From Mesostigma viride (lineage: Eukaryota > Streptophyta > Mesostigmatophyceae > Mesostigmatales > Mesostigmataceae), in the NCBI GenBank assembly GCA_009746045.1, contig RPFO01000448.1:2465009-2529008 (forward strand): a stretch of DNA of 64,000 nucleotides. The letters run 5' to 3'. This document shows, in pieces, positions 21,347-33,190 of this stretch. Below the pieces are notes generated by a model. It was not told the origin of the DNA and did no database searches. It saw only the letters and a list, made by a program, of their open reading frames with translations. The position numbers and the translations under genes are program-made. Position 1 is the stretch's first letter. Every line of letters begins with the position of its first letter.

Positions 21347-22086
21347 CTAGAGCAAAGCAACAGCTTGTGATCCATAGCCCTGCCTGCAAATCATTGCCAT
21401 CGGCGGCAATAGCGCTGCAAGGCTGCCAGCCAGCCCGTAATATCTTGCCCGCAATCCATCATGCAACCTTCCTAATATCCGTGTGAAGAATTCCTTGACA
21501 TCCCTAGCCTCTAAGGTAACCTGTACGTCGCTGATGTGAAGAAAAGGCTCGCCATGAAACCGTAGCTCGCTATACGATTCATGACGCACTTCCCGTAAGA
21601 TAAGAAGATGACCAAAAGAGAAACTCCGGAGATGGGGAACTGGTAACATATTCATCCGTGACAAGGTCAGGGCTTCAACAAGGAGTGAATTCGCCCCTAG
21701 ATATGAGTATGGGAACATACCGCTCGGAGGTATCCATGTCTGCCTTGCGCTTGATGTCTGTTTCGCACACCCCGCCGCAGAAAGTCGTTCCGGCATTCAC
21801 CTGCTGACCGCAGTTTGTGCATGTCCAGAGGCTGATAAAAGCCCCAACATCGTGGGCGTCTTTAGAGTCCACAAAGCCTGCATTAAACATGAAGTTCGGG
21901 CAAACGCAGATATATACGCAGGATGGGTCTGCCAAGCCTGACGCAGCCTTGAAATTGGTCGGAAATATGCGGTAGCTCAGGAAAAAAAAATTGCAGCGGT
22001 AATGAAGAAAGTCGTTCGGTCAAAGTCTTTAGAATTAAAAAATGCGCCGCTTGTGATCGAAACCCCGATCTTAGGGCGCACTTCAT
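21347..22086 (-). CDS. Possible gene with zinc-ribbon motif, unknown
   Basis: Minus strand: a frame starting at 21935 encodes about 70 residues with WTCTNCGQQVNAGTTFCGGVC, a CxxC...CxxxC zinc-ribbon-like pattern, up to a donor-like GCGGTATGTTCC near 21725. A second frame at 21796-21347 includes RSFSFGHLLILREVRHESYSEL and QVTLEARDVKEFFTRILGRL, which has coding-like composition. I could not prove one transcript. No family recognised. Confidence 0.35.
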
Positions 22087-23914
22087 CGGGAAAATTTTTT
22101 GCTGCGGTCAGGTGGGGTCGAGAGAAAATCTACGACCATTCAGGCACCCACCTATGAATGACGCAACATGCTGTTCGATTCCTCAAATTTTATGGCGAAA
22201 AAAAAACAGTGGTGGATCGAATAACACCCTAGGAGGATAATCGTAAAATTTCAGCCTTGATAGTGCCTTTATACACGCTCAGCATGGCCTGCCAGACCGC
22301 CATGCCTGTCGCCCGGAATTCGGTCACTTTCGTGCACGCGCACACCAAAAATCGCATTTGGCGCCACTTTTCGGGTACCGCTTACGAGGGCAGATTTTGG
22401 CGCGGCTCGTACCCTCAAGCTTCTTATGCGGCTCATCCTGAACCGCCTGCGCACGGCCCTGGACGGTCACCTCAGCGAGACTCAGCACGGCTTCCGTTCA
22501 GGTCGCAACACAGTACAGGCGCTCTTCGCTACTCGCCGCCTAGTGGAGGAACTGCAACGCCTTCAGCCTGGTGAGTCCCCTTTGCACCTTGTGCTGGTGG
22601 ACTTCATCAAAGCCTTCGATTCGGTTTTCTGGCCTGCGCTTTGGGACATCCTCGAGTTGTTCCGGATCCCCCGCCCCCTGATTGCTGTCATCCGCAACCT
22701 GTATGAAGGGTCCACCACTTCGGTGCGCACTTCTTACGGGACCACGCCCCCATGATGCCCTTTACAGAAGGGTGTGTGGCAGGGCTGCGTGCTGTCGCCC
22801 TACCTGTTCATTATTGTTGTCGAATACGTAATGATTCAGGCGCGCAAGCGATTTGCCCGCATCGTGGGCAGGGAACCAGGAGTGCAGGTTGCTAACAAAT
22901 TCTGGCATGGCGGTGCGGACACGGAGATTCGGCTAGCAGACATCATTTACGCAGACGACACCACCCTCTTCGAGGACACTGAGCACGTGCAGACATGGCT
23001 TGACTGCCTGGCTCTCGAGGCCCGCGCGCAGTGGGGCTTGAGGTCAGCAAGAAGACAGAGGCCCTGGCGGTTGGGCTTACCAACTCACCGCCGCCCCTCT
23101 ATCTCCTAGACGGCTCTCGAGTCCTGTATCGGGACCGCGTTAAGCTGCTGGGCAGCCTGCTCCCCAGCTGCGAGGTTGATGTGGACCATCGCATCTCCCT
23201 CGCCTGGCACGCTTTACGCCAGTACCGGGCCCTGTGGCGCAAGCCCCTGGGCAAGATCGAGAAACAGGACCTGTTCAAGGTCCTCATCCTTCCTGTTCTC
23301 ACGTATGGCGCCGAGACGTGGACCCTCACCGCCGACCTGGCCCGCAAGCTGGACGGCGCGGTCACCAACATGCTGCGTTCCATTTTCAGAGTAGGATATG
23401 CTGCTCATGTCCGCAATGAGGACCTGTACCAGGGCATGCCCTATATCACCAGCACCATTAAGCAACGCCGCCTGCAGCTAGTAGGGCACCTAGCTCGCAC
23501 CAACCAGGTAGACACCTCACGTGGCCCCCCGCAGGACTGCGACCAGCCCAGCCTGGCCGGCACCTCCTGACGTGGGCTGGGCCCAGTGATGTTAGACGCC
23601 GCAAGGCCCGCACCTTCAAAGAACAGCTAGTCGAGGACATGGGGGGCCTAGGCCTCTCCGTGATTTGGAAGAAGATGATGGACAAGGCCAAGTGAGCCCA
23701 GGTCATAGAGGACAACGAGCCCCCCCCAGTGGGGAAGCGCCCGCGTGTGCAATCCCGCGGGAGGCACGCCAGATAGCTCCCCCTAGGGCAGCGTGCGGCT
23801 GCCTAGATAGATGTTGTAGTTAGAATGCTGTTAGATAGATGTAGTATGTAGCCAATGTAGATAGATTATACCGGTAGGAATGTTTGCACCCATCCATCCA
23901 TCCATCGGGGTTAA

Positions 23915-23967
23915 TGCTCCGTGACTCCCCAACGGGAGCACGAGTCTAATTAATTAATTAATTAATT
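23915..23967 (+). repeat. LINE 3' hairpin + (TTAA)n tail, first of a tandem pair (H6)
   Basis: TGCTCCGTGACTCCCC AA CGGGAGCACGAG, then TCTAATTAATTAATTAATT. Preceded by ACCGGTAGGAATGTTTG and CATCCATCCATCCATCGGG. Confidence 0.8.
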
Positions 23968-24052
23968 GGCTGGTTGGTTTGGGCATTAGATATCGATACA
24001 ACATAGAACCGGTAGGATTGTTTGTCCATCCATCCCTTCATCGGGCCAGGTA

Positions 24053-24103
24053 ATACTCTGTGACTCCCCGCTGGCAGCACGTGTTTAATTCATTAATTAA
24101 TCT
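24053..24103 (+). repeat. LINE 3' hairpin + tail, second of a tandem pair (H7)
   Basis: ACTCTGTGACTCCCC GCT GGCAGCACGTG, then TTTAATTCATTAATTAATC. Preceded by ACCGGTAGGATTGTTTG and a CATCCATCC run, so the whole module of about 100 bp is repeated. Confidence 0.75.
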
Positions 24104-24535
24104 CATCCTGAATTGGACTCGACAAACGTACGCGGATATACTAAGTGAGACAACTATACTTAATTAGATAACAGCAGGCTCAAGCCACGCGGGATGGTCG
24201 GGATTCTAATATCCAGGATGTTGGCCTGCGCACGCACTGGTACGTTGTAGCTTGATCATTGATATGTCCAGACCTGAGCAAGCATTAATGAATTCTCTAG
24301 CCTTTCAATGTCAGTTGAACGAAGTTTGATTGACGAAGCTTGATATTGGTTCACATTAGGCATGCTTCACAGGCTGTACACTGTATGGAGAAATTTCTCA
24401 TAATACCATTGGAATCGGTTGCTGTTACTGCACACGATGCTCCCAACACTGGAAAGGAGACACTTAAACCCATTTGATACCAGCACCAATCACTACGGCA
24501 ATTTCCAATGGATCTGCCCAGCATGTCCAGATTTG
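24104..24535. other. Spacer between LINE tail and the 3' end of SAS-6
   Basis: Contains AAGTGAGACAACTAT at 24143-24157, then about 80 bp that resemble the flank of the dispersed repeat at 46443 (ACAGCAGGCT...GGTC.G.ATTCT), ending in GGCCTGCGC. No gene. Confidence 0.45.
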
Positions 24536-27500
24536 TCAACCATTACTGGCAACTGTGTGGAGCGACGGCGGGGGAGCAGCTAGGCCCGAGCCTTGCTGTA
24601 GCCAGGAATGCCCCCCCGCTTGGTCCACGGATACCTGTGGCCGGGTATACTTCAAAGTGGATGGCTCATTAGACGAGCTGGAAGGCCCCGTACCTGGTGG
24701 CTTATAAGTGACTTGGGGGCGCCGGTAAGCTGCCGTGCCTGTCATTGGTATCGATGAGCCCACAGTGGCAGAACCCCCTGCCTTCTCTCCTACTGCTGCC
24801 CCCGGTAGCCCTGCCGTTCCTGGAGCGGAAGCCGGGTGGAGGCCAGAACAGGATGATCCGGAGGTAGGCAGGGTAAAAGGTGAAGGAGACACGTCGGAGA
24901 GTGACGGCTTGAAGGTGTATCGGGATGGCCCACCCAGGACGGTGCCGAGGCGACCCAGCTGGGCATCGTTGACTTGGGAATTGAGCCACCTGAAAAAGAT
25001 TTTCATGGGAGGCAGGACACAGCAGGCAAGGCAACGGAAGGGTTGACCGTGGATGAATTAATCGTGGTACAGCAGGATTATACACAAGCAGAAGCTAATT
25101 TGTTGTCAAATAAGGGTATTGTGGGTCGCTCCAAAAAGATCTGAAAGGGACTATGGAATAAGATAAGCCGTTGTACACAAGGTTGCATCTTACCATTCTG
25201 GCCGCCAGAGGGATGAGAAAACATTGTTCTGAAACAACGACAGCTGGCAAGCAGGTGTCCAAGCAACCAAGACATGTGAGGCGGCTGGGAGTCGAGGTAG
25301 GCTTGACATTCCCAAGTGCAGGGTTTGACAAAAATTCCAAGTCCATCTTGGTTGTTACATGTATCTGGGCTGCTGGGCAGCGCTTCGGCAGAGACTTGTA
25401 TGAAGAATGCTTAACCTGGTGAAACCTTCAGCGGTTATAGTAATGAGACAACCGGCATATAAACCAGGTCGTCCAAATCTTCCACATTTCAGGCCTGCAC
25501 TGGCTGTCTCGCTGGTATATGGTCATTTCGATGATAGTGATAGTGACAGAAAGACGAATGGTTGTCTCACTTGCCTGTGGTGATAGTGATAGTGAGGGGC
25601 GGCATCCTATCCGGCTGCATGCAGGTACGACAATGCGCTGGTGCTGAAGAAGAGGACAGTGCACAAGTTTTTCCTTGTAACAACAGCTAGGGTATGCATC
25701 TCACATGGCTGCGACAAATACTAGTATATTTGACACACGTGTGCACTGGCCATGTAAGAGGAACCTCCCGTACCTGCCCTGCCTGCCTCCTTATTATCGC
25801 TGAAAACAACGTGCCAAAAAAAAGTCTCATACTTGGGTGCTAGTTTCACTGGTTTTCTCATCTACGAGCATGCTGTCTAGGAGGCCATGGGTGACATGCC
25901 AGGCCCTGCCCCATAAACTCTGGGGTCAGCGAAGAGGTAAGTTTGGCCTCTCTCTAAAGAGCGCAACTCACTGGATCATCTGCTGGTTTGTCTGCAGCAA
26001 CTTCTGTGCTTCCTCTAGCTTGCCCTTGAGGTCCTGAACCTGCTTGCCCACAGCAGGTGGCCACGACGGCCAGCAGGGTGCAATCAGATGGGAGTCAGTA
26101 TAGCAGGAGAGTCAGAAGAGAAAGTTAGGCATCAGGGAATGAAAGCATGAGTGACTGAAGGGAGTGCGAGTCAGAAGAGAACGCCCTCATATACAAAGAA
26201 AAATAAATAACATGTTAATGATGAGAGTCGTTAGGTGGCAAAGGGCCAGGATAACCACGCAAGCACACATACACAATGCGAGCACCAGAGGGGATTGGGA
26301 ATGGAGGAGAATTTCAGAGAGTGATTATAAATATTAAGAAAACTCCAGAGATGTACTAGGAATTGTCACAGATGTTTCATGGCAGTTCCTTTCCTCGAGC
26401 TCCAATGCTGGGATTGCAGTTGCCTTCCCGGCATTGTGAACCGCTCTAAAGCGTTTTGCTCGCCATGTTCAAAGTGAACAAGGGCACACGTAACGTTTGT
26501 CACGGGCAGATAGTCTGGCTGGGTACCTGGTGAGCAGGTTGACCACCGAGCCCACTCCACCGCTTGAGGCCGACCCCCTCCTGCCGCTTTGCACGGCAGC
26601 CCCTGCTTCAAAACTGACTCGGCTCTGCATTTCAGGTTCCCCACATATTTCGCTCTCGCCCTGACACTCCCATCAGCAAGCCTATCTCTTCGTGTGTGCC
26701 AGCAGGCCAATGAGAATCGGCATCTGAAAACATGTCTACCCACATGGTTGTCTCTTAATAATAGCAATTACAATAACAATAATCACGTAGGCTCTGGTGG
26801 ACTCTTGACATCCACGCACCGTCGCCTTGAGCAGGTCACACTCCTTGCACTTGGCCTCGAGCTCCTGCCTCGATCGCATGAGCTCGAGGCTGGCCTTGTC
26901 GAGCGCGGCCTGTCGATCCACGAGCAGCTGCTCCTGCTGCGATAGCACAGAGGACTTGAGCTTGAGCTTGGACTTGGCGTTGCGCACGTCCGACTGCGCA
27001 GGATGCCGGGTGAGGTGGTTGGCCACATGCATGGGTGGGTGGGGAATGGGGGGATTGGGGTGGGTTAGGTTATGTGGGTGGGCACATGGTTTCAGGGGGG
27101 CACATGAATGGGTAACGCACGTGGGTGCATGCGGTGGTTGGTGTGGGCATGTGCATGACCTTGCTGCATCTGGTGGCAAGCCGCTAATTAGGCTTGCAGT
27201 CGACTAACCACCAGAGAAGTTGTCCCTTCCCCCTGCCTCCCCTGGTTGAGCTTCGCAGGGCTGCACTTGTTCGGTAGCCTGGAGGGGCAGTATCCACACT
27301 TGGTCAAGATATTGACTGAACCTAAGAATCATTGGCTGACCAATGAGACACGTGACTCCATGGGAATGCCAGGGATCCTCGTCATGACTTTCTGTGCCTA
27401 TCCACCTGCCAATGATGTGCATGTAGCTGTTGTTCCCCTCTGCCTGCCCACCTGCAGGTGCCCGACGGTCTGGTTCCCCTTGGTATGCCCAAACAACCTG

Positions 27501-30500
27501 CCAATGCTCCAATGAGGCTTGCCCTTCTTGAGCCCAAACAGCCTACCAATGCTGCCATGAGGCTTCCCCTTCCTGTGCCCCAGCCACCGGCTGGTGCTCA
27601 ACGACCTAAACTGCCCCTATTCTGCCCCACCCACGTGCATGTGCTCAATGGTCTAACAGCCCCCAACTTGTCACACCCACCTGCAGGTGCTCGATGATCT
27701 GGTTCCCCTTCTTGATCTCGGCCGCGCTGAGCGCCACGCGTTCCTCCTCGCGCATCAGCGCCGACCGGGTCTCCTGCAGCGCGGCCTCGAGCGCCCCCCT
27801 TTGCAAGGGGAGTACATATAAACAATATACTTTTACTGGGAAGGGTAAGTTGCAGGATATGATTAATTGATATTGAGAACGTTTCTGAACTATACATGCA
27901 GGTGAACATGAGCGAGACAACCAGCGCGGACATGACATTGTGAAGCAAGTATATTGATGGAGGCAAAATTGATTGTCAAAACACCTTAATTATATGCTCA
28001 GGCTGCAGCCATCCTCACTCCCCCACAGCCCCCTCTTCCGCCCATCCACCTTGCCCACACACCATGCCCACGTGCATAAGGTCTGCCAAGGCAATGGCAG
28101 TCCGGACCACTTCCATGACAACATCGTGGACGCTGCGCTAATCAATGTCCAAGCCACAAATATCGAGATCAATTATTAAACACCTCATTCATAGAAAGAG
28201 GGACAGATACATGCAGGGGAGGGGGCTATTATACCAAGTCGCGAGGAAATGACTGCACAATTGGCATGGCAGGTAAGAAGCGATAGCCCGTAGCAGCCAC
28301 AAGTATGCACAGCGAGCACGGGAAGGCTATATAAGGTCATTGCTTGTTTTCATGTATTATTATTCACCTGTGTGAGCTGGCAGCCTCAGCCTGCGCGGTG
28401 AGGTTGGCGATAAGGCCATCCTTGTCCTTCACCTGATGGGACCAGCCAGGTGGTTGGACAGGTGCAGGGCGCACGCACAGGCCAAATGTGCAGATGAGAT
28501 GCCTGTTAGATGCTGCCATGAAGGCAGCTCAAGCCTGCAGGGAAACATGGTCATTTGCCAGTAATGATCCTAGCGAGCGCTCCATGTGCATGACAATGTG
28601 TGATGGGCCATGCTACACCATGGGAGAGGCGACTGCCCTAACAGGTCGCAAGCAGGAACTGCCATATAAACTTGTCAATTGATCTGAAGATAAAGCCAAC
28701 CGAACGCAAACTCTGGAGGAGAGCTCACCAGCTGGAAGGACCAATAGTTTCAACTATGTGCCAATTTGTGTGCGTAAGAAGCCAACAGATGATGCCAGAC
28801 TGGAGACATGTCCTGTGCTGCTGCCTGCCAATAGGATGCCCATCTACAAAATGTAAGGGCAACCCTTATAGACAAAAAATCAATGCAGAGCTGAGGTGCG
28901 AATATGTAAACATGAATACAGATATGTATGGTTATAACATACGCATACAGACTTTGATGACTCTCTCAGCTAGCTTCATCCTCCCTGGTCTTCTTGCATC
29001 CCAAAATTCCCTGCCTAGTCTTGCTTACGCACCGAAGTATTCATTCTGGACTACTGTATGTATGATATACTATGTGCGGACCTTCCAGATGTTGCGGCCT
29101 GCGCTGGTCGTCTAATTGCTATATAATGTGTGGTGATACCAACCGGCCACCCAGCACTGCTCGTCCACCTACCTCCTGCTCGAGCGCGCTGAGCCGGATG
29201 AGGTGCTGGTGGAGCGACTTGCCGACCTCGTGGTGCTTGCCGTCCAGTCCCAGGTTGTCGTCGCGCAGCTTCTGGCACTCGGCACGCAGCGCGCTGGCGT
29301 CCGCCTCGCTGCCCCGCAGCTTGGCACCCAGCTCCGCCACCTTCATCTCGAGCGAGTACTTGCAGTCGGTCAGGGAGCGCACCTGCAGGGGGGACGGCGC
29401 GCCGGGCGCCGCGGGCACGGTATTCATGGGTCGATTCAAGAGTCACAAGGGCATTTATCGATGTTGCCTTGCAGCCGCAAGGCACGAAGAGCAGCATTGG
29501 TTCATATCTAGCAGTGTCATGTTTATCATCCTGGCCTGCGCTGGTTGTCTCATGGACATCGAGTAGCGCATAGTTTCTCAAGGGCAAGGCATCCCACTTG
29601 TGGCAGTAGAATTTCCGCCTACAGCCATCGGTGGTAAATATGCCGTGTCTTCCCCAGACTACAGGGTTTCCCCCCAGATCTCATGATTCCCCGCAACTTT
29701 GATCATCATTTAGAATTATGATAGTGGTATGCAATTACAATCATCTCATGAAACTACAAATAATTACTACAATAGACATATAATTTTAAAACAATAAGAA
29801 CTACCTACCAGAAGTTATTGTTATCAGTCAGGAAGATGTTAGATTATATCTGTTGTTTGTAATGGTCCCCAGCATGCCCCCACCTGCTCGTCCAGCTTTG
29901 CATTAGAAGCCACAAGCCCTGCGTTCCGCTCCTCCAGCTTGGCCTCCGCCTCGGCGCGCGCCTGCTCCAGCCGACTGGTGGCCTGAGCAAGCTGGGCCAT
30001 CGCCTGGAAGTGGGGTGGGGGAGGGGGGAGGGAGCGGGGGCACGACAAAGAAACAGGACAAGGGCACGGAACGATGAGGAGGGACAAGGGGGCGGGATAA
30101 GGGGCCGGTGCAAAGGAGGGGGACGAGGGATGAAGGATGAGGGATAAGGGATTAGGGATACGGGACCAGCAACAAGGGGTGAGTATGTACTAAAGTAGTA
30201 CAAATTTGTGTCTCCCATTTCACAAAGGAGTCAAGTAATGATTGGGAGTGTGCCATGGACATACCACCAGTAAAGGGTGATTTGCACATACCGCCCGATG
30301 GGCAACAGAAGCGATAGCAGCGGCCACATCAGCAGCCAGTTCCACTTTTCTGGCTCTCCCTAGCAGGCAGGCTCCTTTTCCACAAGTGTGAAACAAGTGG
30401 GAGCGCTTTCGCTAGCAGCGAAAATCATTCACCAAGCAGCTTGGAATATTTCAGAAGCAGCCAGACTCCGCCAGTAGCAGACAGGCTTTGCGCAAGCCGC

Positions 30501-30872
30501 TTTGGGCCTTGTTGGCCGCCATGCTCCCTCATTACGTTGGATATATTTAAAGAAGCCACAGTGACTATTCTCCTCACCTCCTCCTTGGTGCGCGAGAGCT
30601 GCAGCGCATGCTCCGCACGTGTCTCCATCAGCAGCGATGTGTTCTGCTCGCGCAGCTGGGAAAGCTCGCTGGTGGTGGTCATGAGATGGGGTGGGGTGGG
30701 TTGAAATGTGCGTGGGAGGGGTGGGGTGGGGAAGTTAGATGTGGGCAGTGGAAGTGGTGGAAGGGTCAGGGGGGGAGAGAGGGGGGCGAGGAAGGGGGGA
30801 AGGTTGCAACGGGAAAGGGTGGGTGGGTAGGAGGTGTGGAAGGCTTGTGATTTGCTGGGATTGGTATGTGTG

Positions 30873-30952
<80 letters not shown>

Positions 30953-33190
30953 AGGCGGAGGGTGGGTGGGCGGGCGGGCGGGCGGGCGGGCGGGCGGGCG
31001 GGCGGGCGGGCGGGCGGGCGGGCGGGCGGGCGGGCGGGCGGGCGGGCGGGTGAGTGAGTGTGTGTGTGCGCGCGCCTGTGTGTTTCTGCCAGAATACGTG
31101 AAAAGGTGGGGAAACAGACCGTGAGCACTTCAGGCAGCGCTTCGCATGGGCTAACTTAAGGACTGGCTGGCCATGGGAATAAGGGGTCACGTGGTAGAGA
31201 CTACAGGAGATAGCCACGATGAAACCGAAGCATACCATCAGTACCGCTGCACTGCCAGCATCAATCCCAGGAGACTACTTATCTACCGTTTTCCCACACT
31301 GCCAAGTAAAAGAATCCAATGAGAGGCTTTCAAGCTTATCAAATGGCGTCCAGATTTGAGACACTTGGCATAGCCGGGCAATGGCCAGACAAACTATTTC
31401 CAGGGATTGAAGCTAGCTCTAGCAACCTAGATGAGCAACGAGCCGAAAGAGGGCAATACCTGCATAGGAGGGGAGCTAGCCATGAACCTCAACCAACAAT
31501 ACTTGTGGTTGAATCCCAGCTTCAGAAAGTAAGTGGACTTTACACCCCATTTTGGTTCCATTTGGTTCCATTTGGTTCCATTTGGTTTCATTTGGTTTCA
31601 TTTGGTCCCATTTGGTCCCATTTGGTCCCGTTGGTCCCATTTTGGTCCCATTTGGTTCCATTTGGTTTAATTATGTTATTTATTTACTATTTATCTTGTA
31701 CATGTTGTATATGTTATTTCTGTTAGGTATGATATTTACTAATTATTTATGTTGTACAAGATGTAATTTACCAGGTAGGCATTCCATTCCATGACACCCC
31801 ATTGGCTCCCTAGGCTATTTGTGGTTCTTACCTCCGTTGTTTCTCATTCTCCTCAGATAGCCCGTCAATCGACTCGTTCGCGCTGGTCAGCCGGGTCTTC
31901 AGCTCCGTAATTGCAGCCTGCGCCCCAATAACAACCGTTCGACGTGATCATAGCACACAATTATAAGGCTGGCCAGTTAGGGTAGGTCTCTGGTAGGGTA
32001 AGGGTAGTACGGTAGGTGGTATGGTAGGTGGGTCTCTGGTCTTGCGAGTTGCACCACTGTAGTAGGCGAAAGGGCTGATGTCTATCTCCAGCATACTATG
32101 TTGTGGACATTGGCTTTGCCTCTGACACCACATGCACCCTTGGTTCAGCATCATGTACAACAATGCACTTTACAGCCATGCAAAGGGTTAATTTTATGGC
32201 AATCAGAGCGCAAAACGGTAAGGGAATCCACAAGCATTGCTAATGTGTTCTTCACACTTGTCTTTCAATCACAATCATGCTAGAAAAGCTAAGTGAATGA
32301 CATATGTGGTAGGTATATGGACAGTGCTGGTTGGCCTCATAACAGTATACAGAGATACAGAGATGTAAGGACGAGAGTACAACTGGCAGGCATAATATAA
32401 CCAGGCATGGCACCAAACAAACGACAGGATACGATTCAGCAACATGTAAACTCTAGTACATATTATTGCTGGCATCCTTCATGATAGCGAGGCCGCAAAG
32501 CAGTTCTACAAACAAGTGCCCACTTACCAGAGCGTCCAGCACGCGGCTCGCTAGGTATTGCTTTATGGCCGAGTCGTTGCCAGGCCGGAACAAGAGAGAG
32601 ATGTGGCAGAGCTGTTTGAAGTGATTGGTCTCTATGATGCTGAAAGTTGATTCTCCATGCCGCAGAGATAGGACCGCGACGAACCTGCATCCGCATTAAA
32701 TGTCCTGCAACGGGGTGTCATTATTATGATGTGATTGCTGAAGGTGAACAGTTGACCTCAACGCGAAGAAATGAAAAATGGGAAGTGAGATTCAAAGTCT
32801 AATCGTAGCAACAGGCCATCCGCGCGACATGCACCTAGGATTAATCTCCTGAGCCGATTCGATGCATAGCTCGAGGAGCTCCACCATTTTTGACGGAAAT
32901 GTGGAAAAATCTACCAGTATACTCTGTTCCGCCTTCAGGTTCAAGAAATCATCCTCGTTAACCTCCATGGTGTGCAAGAAAAATAAATCACGCTCATTTG
33001 TGACCTGCATCCGCAGCCACCTGGTGCAGCGGTTGCTGTGAAGCGTGGTCTGTTTACTGCTGCCCAATGCCATCCGAATGGTAAGATTGTCAGGCTTGCT
33101 GTCTCCTCCGACATGGGTGACTTTAATAGGGCATTCCTTTTCAAACACGATTGTTATATCTTCAGAAACATTGGACGGAGCCCTATCCAT
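24536..33190 (-). CDS. SAS6: SAS-6, centriolar cartwheel protein, complete gene (11 exons)
   Basis: Exons on the minus strand (all GT-AG, phases agree): 33190-32835, 32684-32528, 31917-31832, 30668-30578, 30003-29884, 29382-29173, 28432-28368, 27798-27681, 26993-26820, 26039-25972, 24989-24536; about 632 aa. Residues 1-171 are the SAS-6 head domain, with DLFFLHTMEVNEDDFLNLK, QSILVDFSTFPSKMVELLE and SIIETNHFKQLCHISLLFRP. Phe141 in ETNHF matches the Phe known to mediate head-to-head dimerisation (F131 human, F145 Chlamydomonas). Residues 172-482 are heptad-rich coiled coil. TNQQMIQWLN (476-485) is the conserved end-of-coil motif, and a disordered Ser/Pro tail follows. SAS-6 oligomerises into the nine-fold cartwheel that templates centrioles and basal bodies. 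The start ATG has the context AAAATGG. Head to head with the TBC1D13-like gene. Confidence 0.95.
25443..25572. repeat. Short element bounded by inverted GAGACAACC, in SAS-6 intron 10
   Basis: TGAGACAACC at 25443 and its complement GGTTGTCTCA at 25560-25569 bracket about 130 bp that also contain AGGCCTGCACTGGCTGTCTC (25491-25510), a variant of the dispersed repeat core. Confidence 0.5.
27451..27680 (-). repeat. Array of degenerate copies of SAS-6 exon 8 3' end plus donor site
   Basis: On the minus strand exon 8 ends AAGGGGAACCAGATCATCGA...CACCTGCAG|GTGGGT. Inside the following intron this junction recurs about five times in 230 bp with decay, for example GACCATTGAGCACATGCAC|GTGGGT (near 27633), GGTCGTTGAGCACC...GGTGGCT (near 27585), two AAGCCTCAT(T/G)G.AGCATTGG.AGG units (27500-27560), and finally AAGGGGAACCAGACCGTCGG...CACCTGCAG|GTGGGC at 27451. 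Translation gives KKGNQIIEHLQ for the exon and TKGNQTVGHLQ for the last copy. Confidence 0.85.
27914..27930 (-). repeat. Dispersed repeat core, reverse orientation
   Basis: GAGACAACCAGCGCGGA; reverse complement of the TGCGCTGGTTGTCTC core. Confidence 0.5.
29097..29113 (+). repeat. Dispersed repeat core
   Basis: GGCCTGCGCTGGTCGTCT, one mismatch to the core; inside SAS-6 intron 6. Confidence 0.5.
29531..29551 (+). repeat. Dispersed repeat core
   Basis: CTGGCCTGCGCTGGTTGTCT; full match, inside SAS-6 intron 5. Confidence 0.65.
30874..31050 (+). repeat. (AG)n followed by (GGGC)n microsatellites
   Basis: About 38 AG units (30874-30950), then about 20 GGGC units (30970-31050), in SAS-6 intron 3. 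Long open frames across them are artefacts. Confidence 0.95.
31552..31668 (+). repeat. CCATTTGGTT/C 10-11-bp minisatellite
   Basis: About eleven units of TCCATTTGGT in SAS-6 intron 2/3 region, with alternating TTCC, TTTC and TCCC variants. Confidence 0.9.

Larger units (their letters stand above)
22400..24103 (+). mobile_element. 5'-truncated LINE with most of the reverse transcriptase
   Basis: Recognisable RVT_1 blocks in order: LMRLILNRLRTALDGHLSETQHGFRSGR (22426 on, described by its HGFR block), LVLVDFIKAFDSVFW, KGVWQGCVLSPYLFIIVVEY (22774 on), IIYADDTTLFED with the catalytic YADD (near 22950), EVSKKTEALAVG, LTYGAETWTLTADLARKLDG and QRRLQLVGHLARTNQVDT. The reading frame breaks at 22755 (stop before KGVWQGC), near 23030-23100 and near 23540, and a TGA interrupts DKAK*AQVIEDNE. 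The 3' UTR ends in two tandem hairpin+tail modules (23915-23967 and 24053-24103). No restriction-like endonuclease is present, so this is a different lineage from the LINE at 13452. Confidence 0.92.

Noticed and set aside
25984-28432. Plus-strand open frames opposite the SAS-6 exons
   Set aside because: The minus strand matches SAS-6 exon by exon with agreeing splice phases.
30734-31238. Arg-Glu and Gly-Arg repeat proteins
   Set aside because: Translations of (AG)n and (GGGC)n in a SAS-6 intron.
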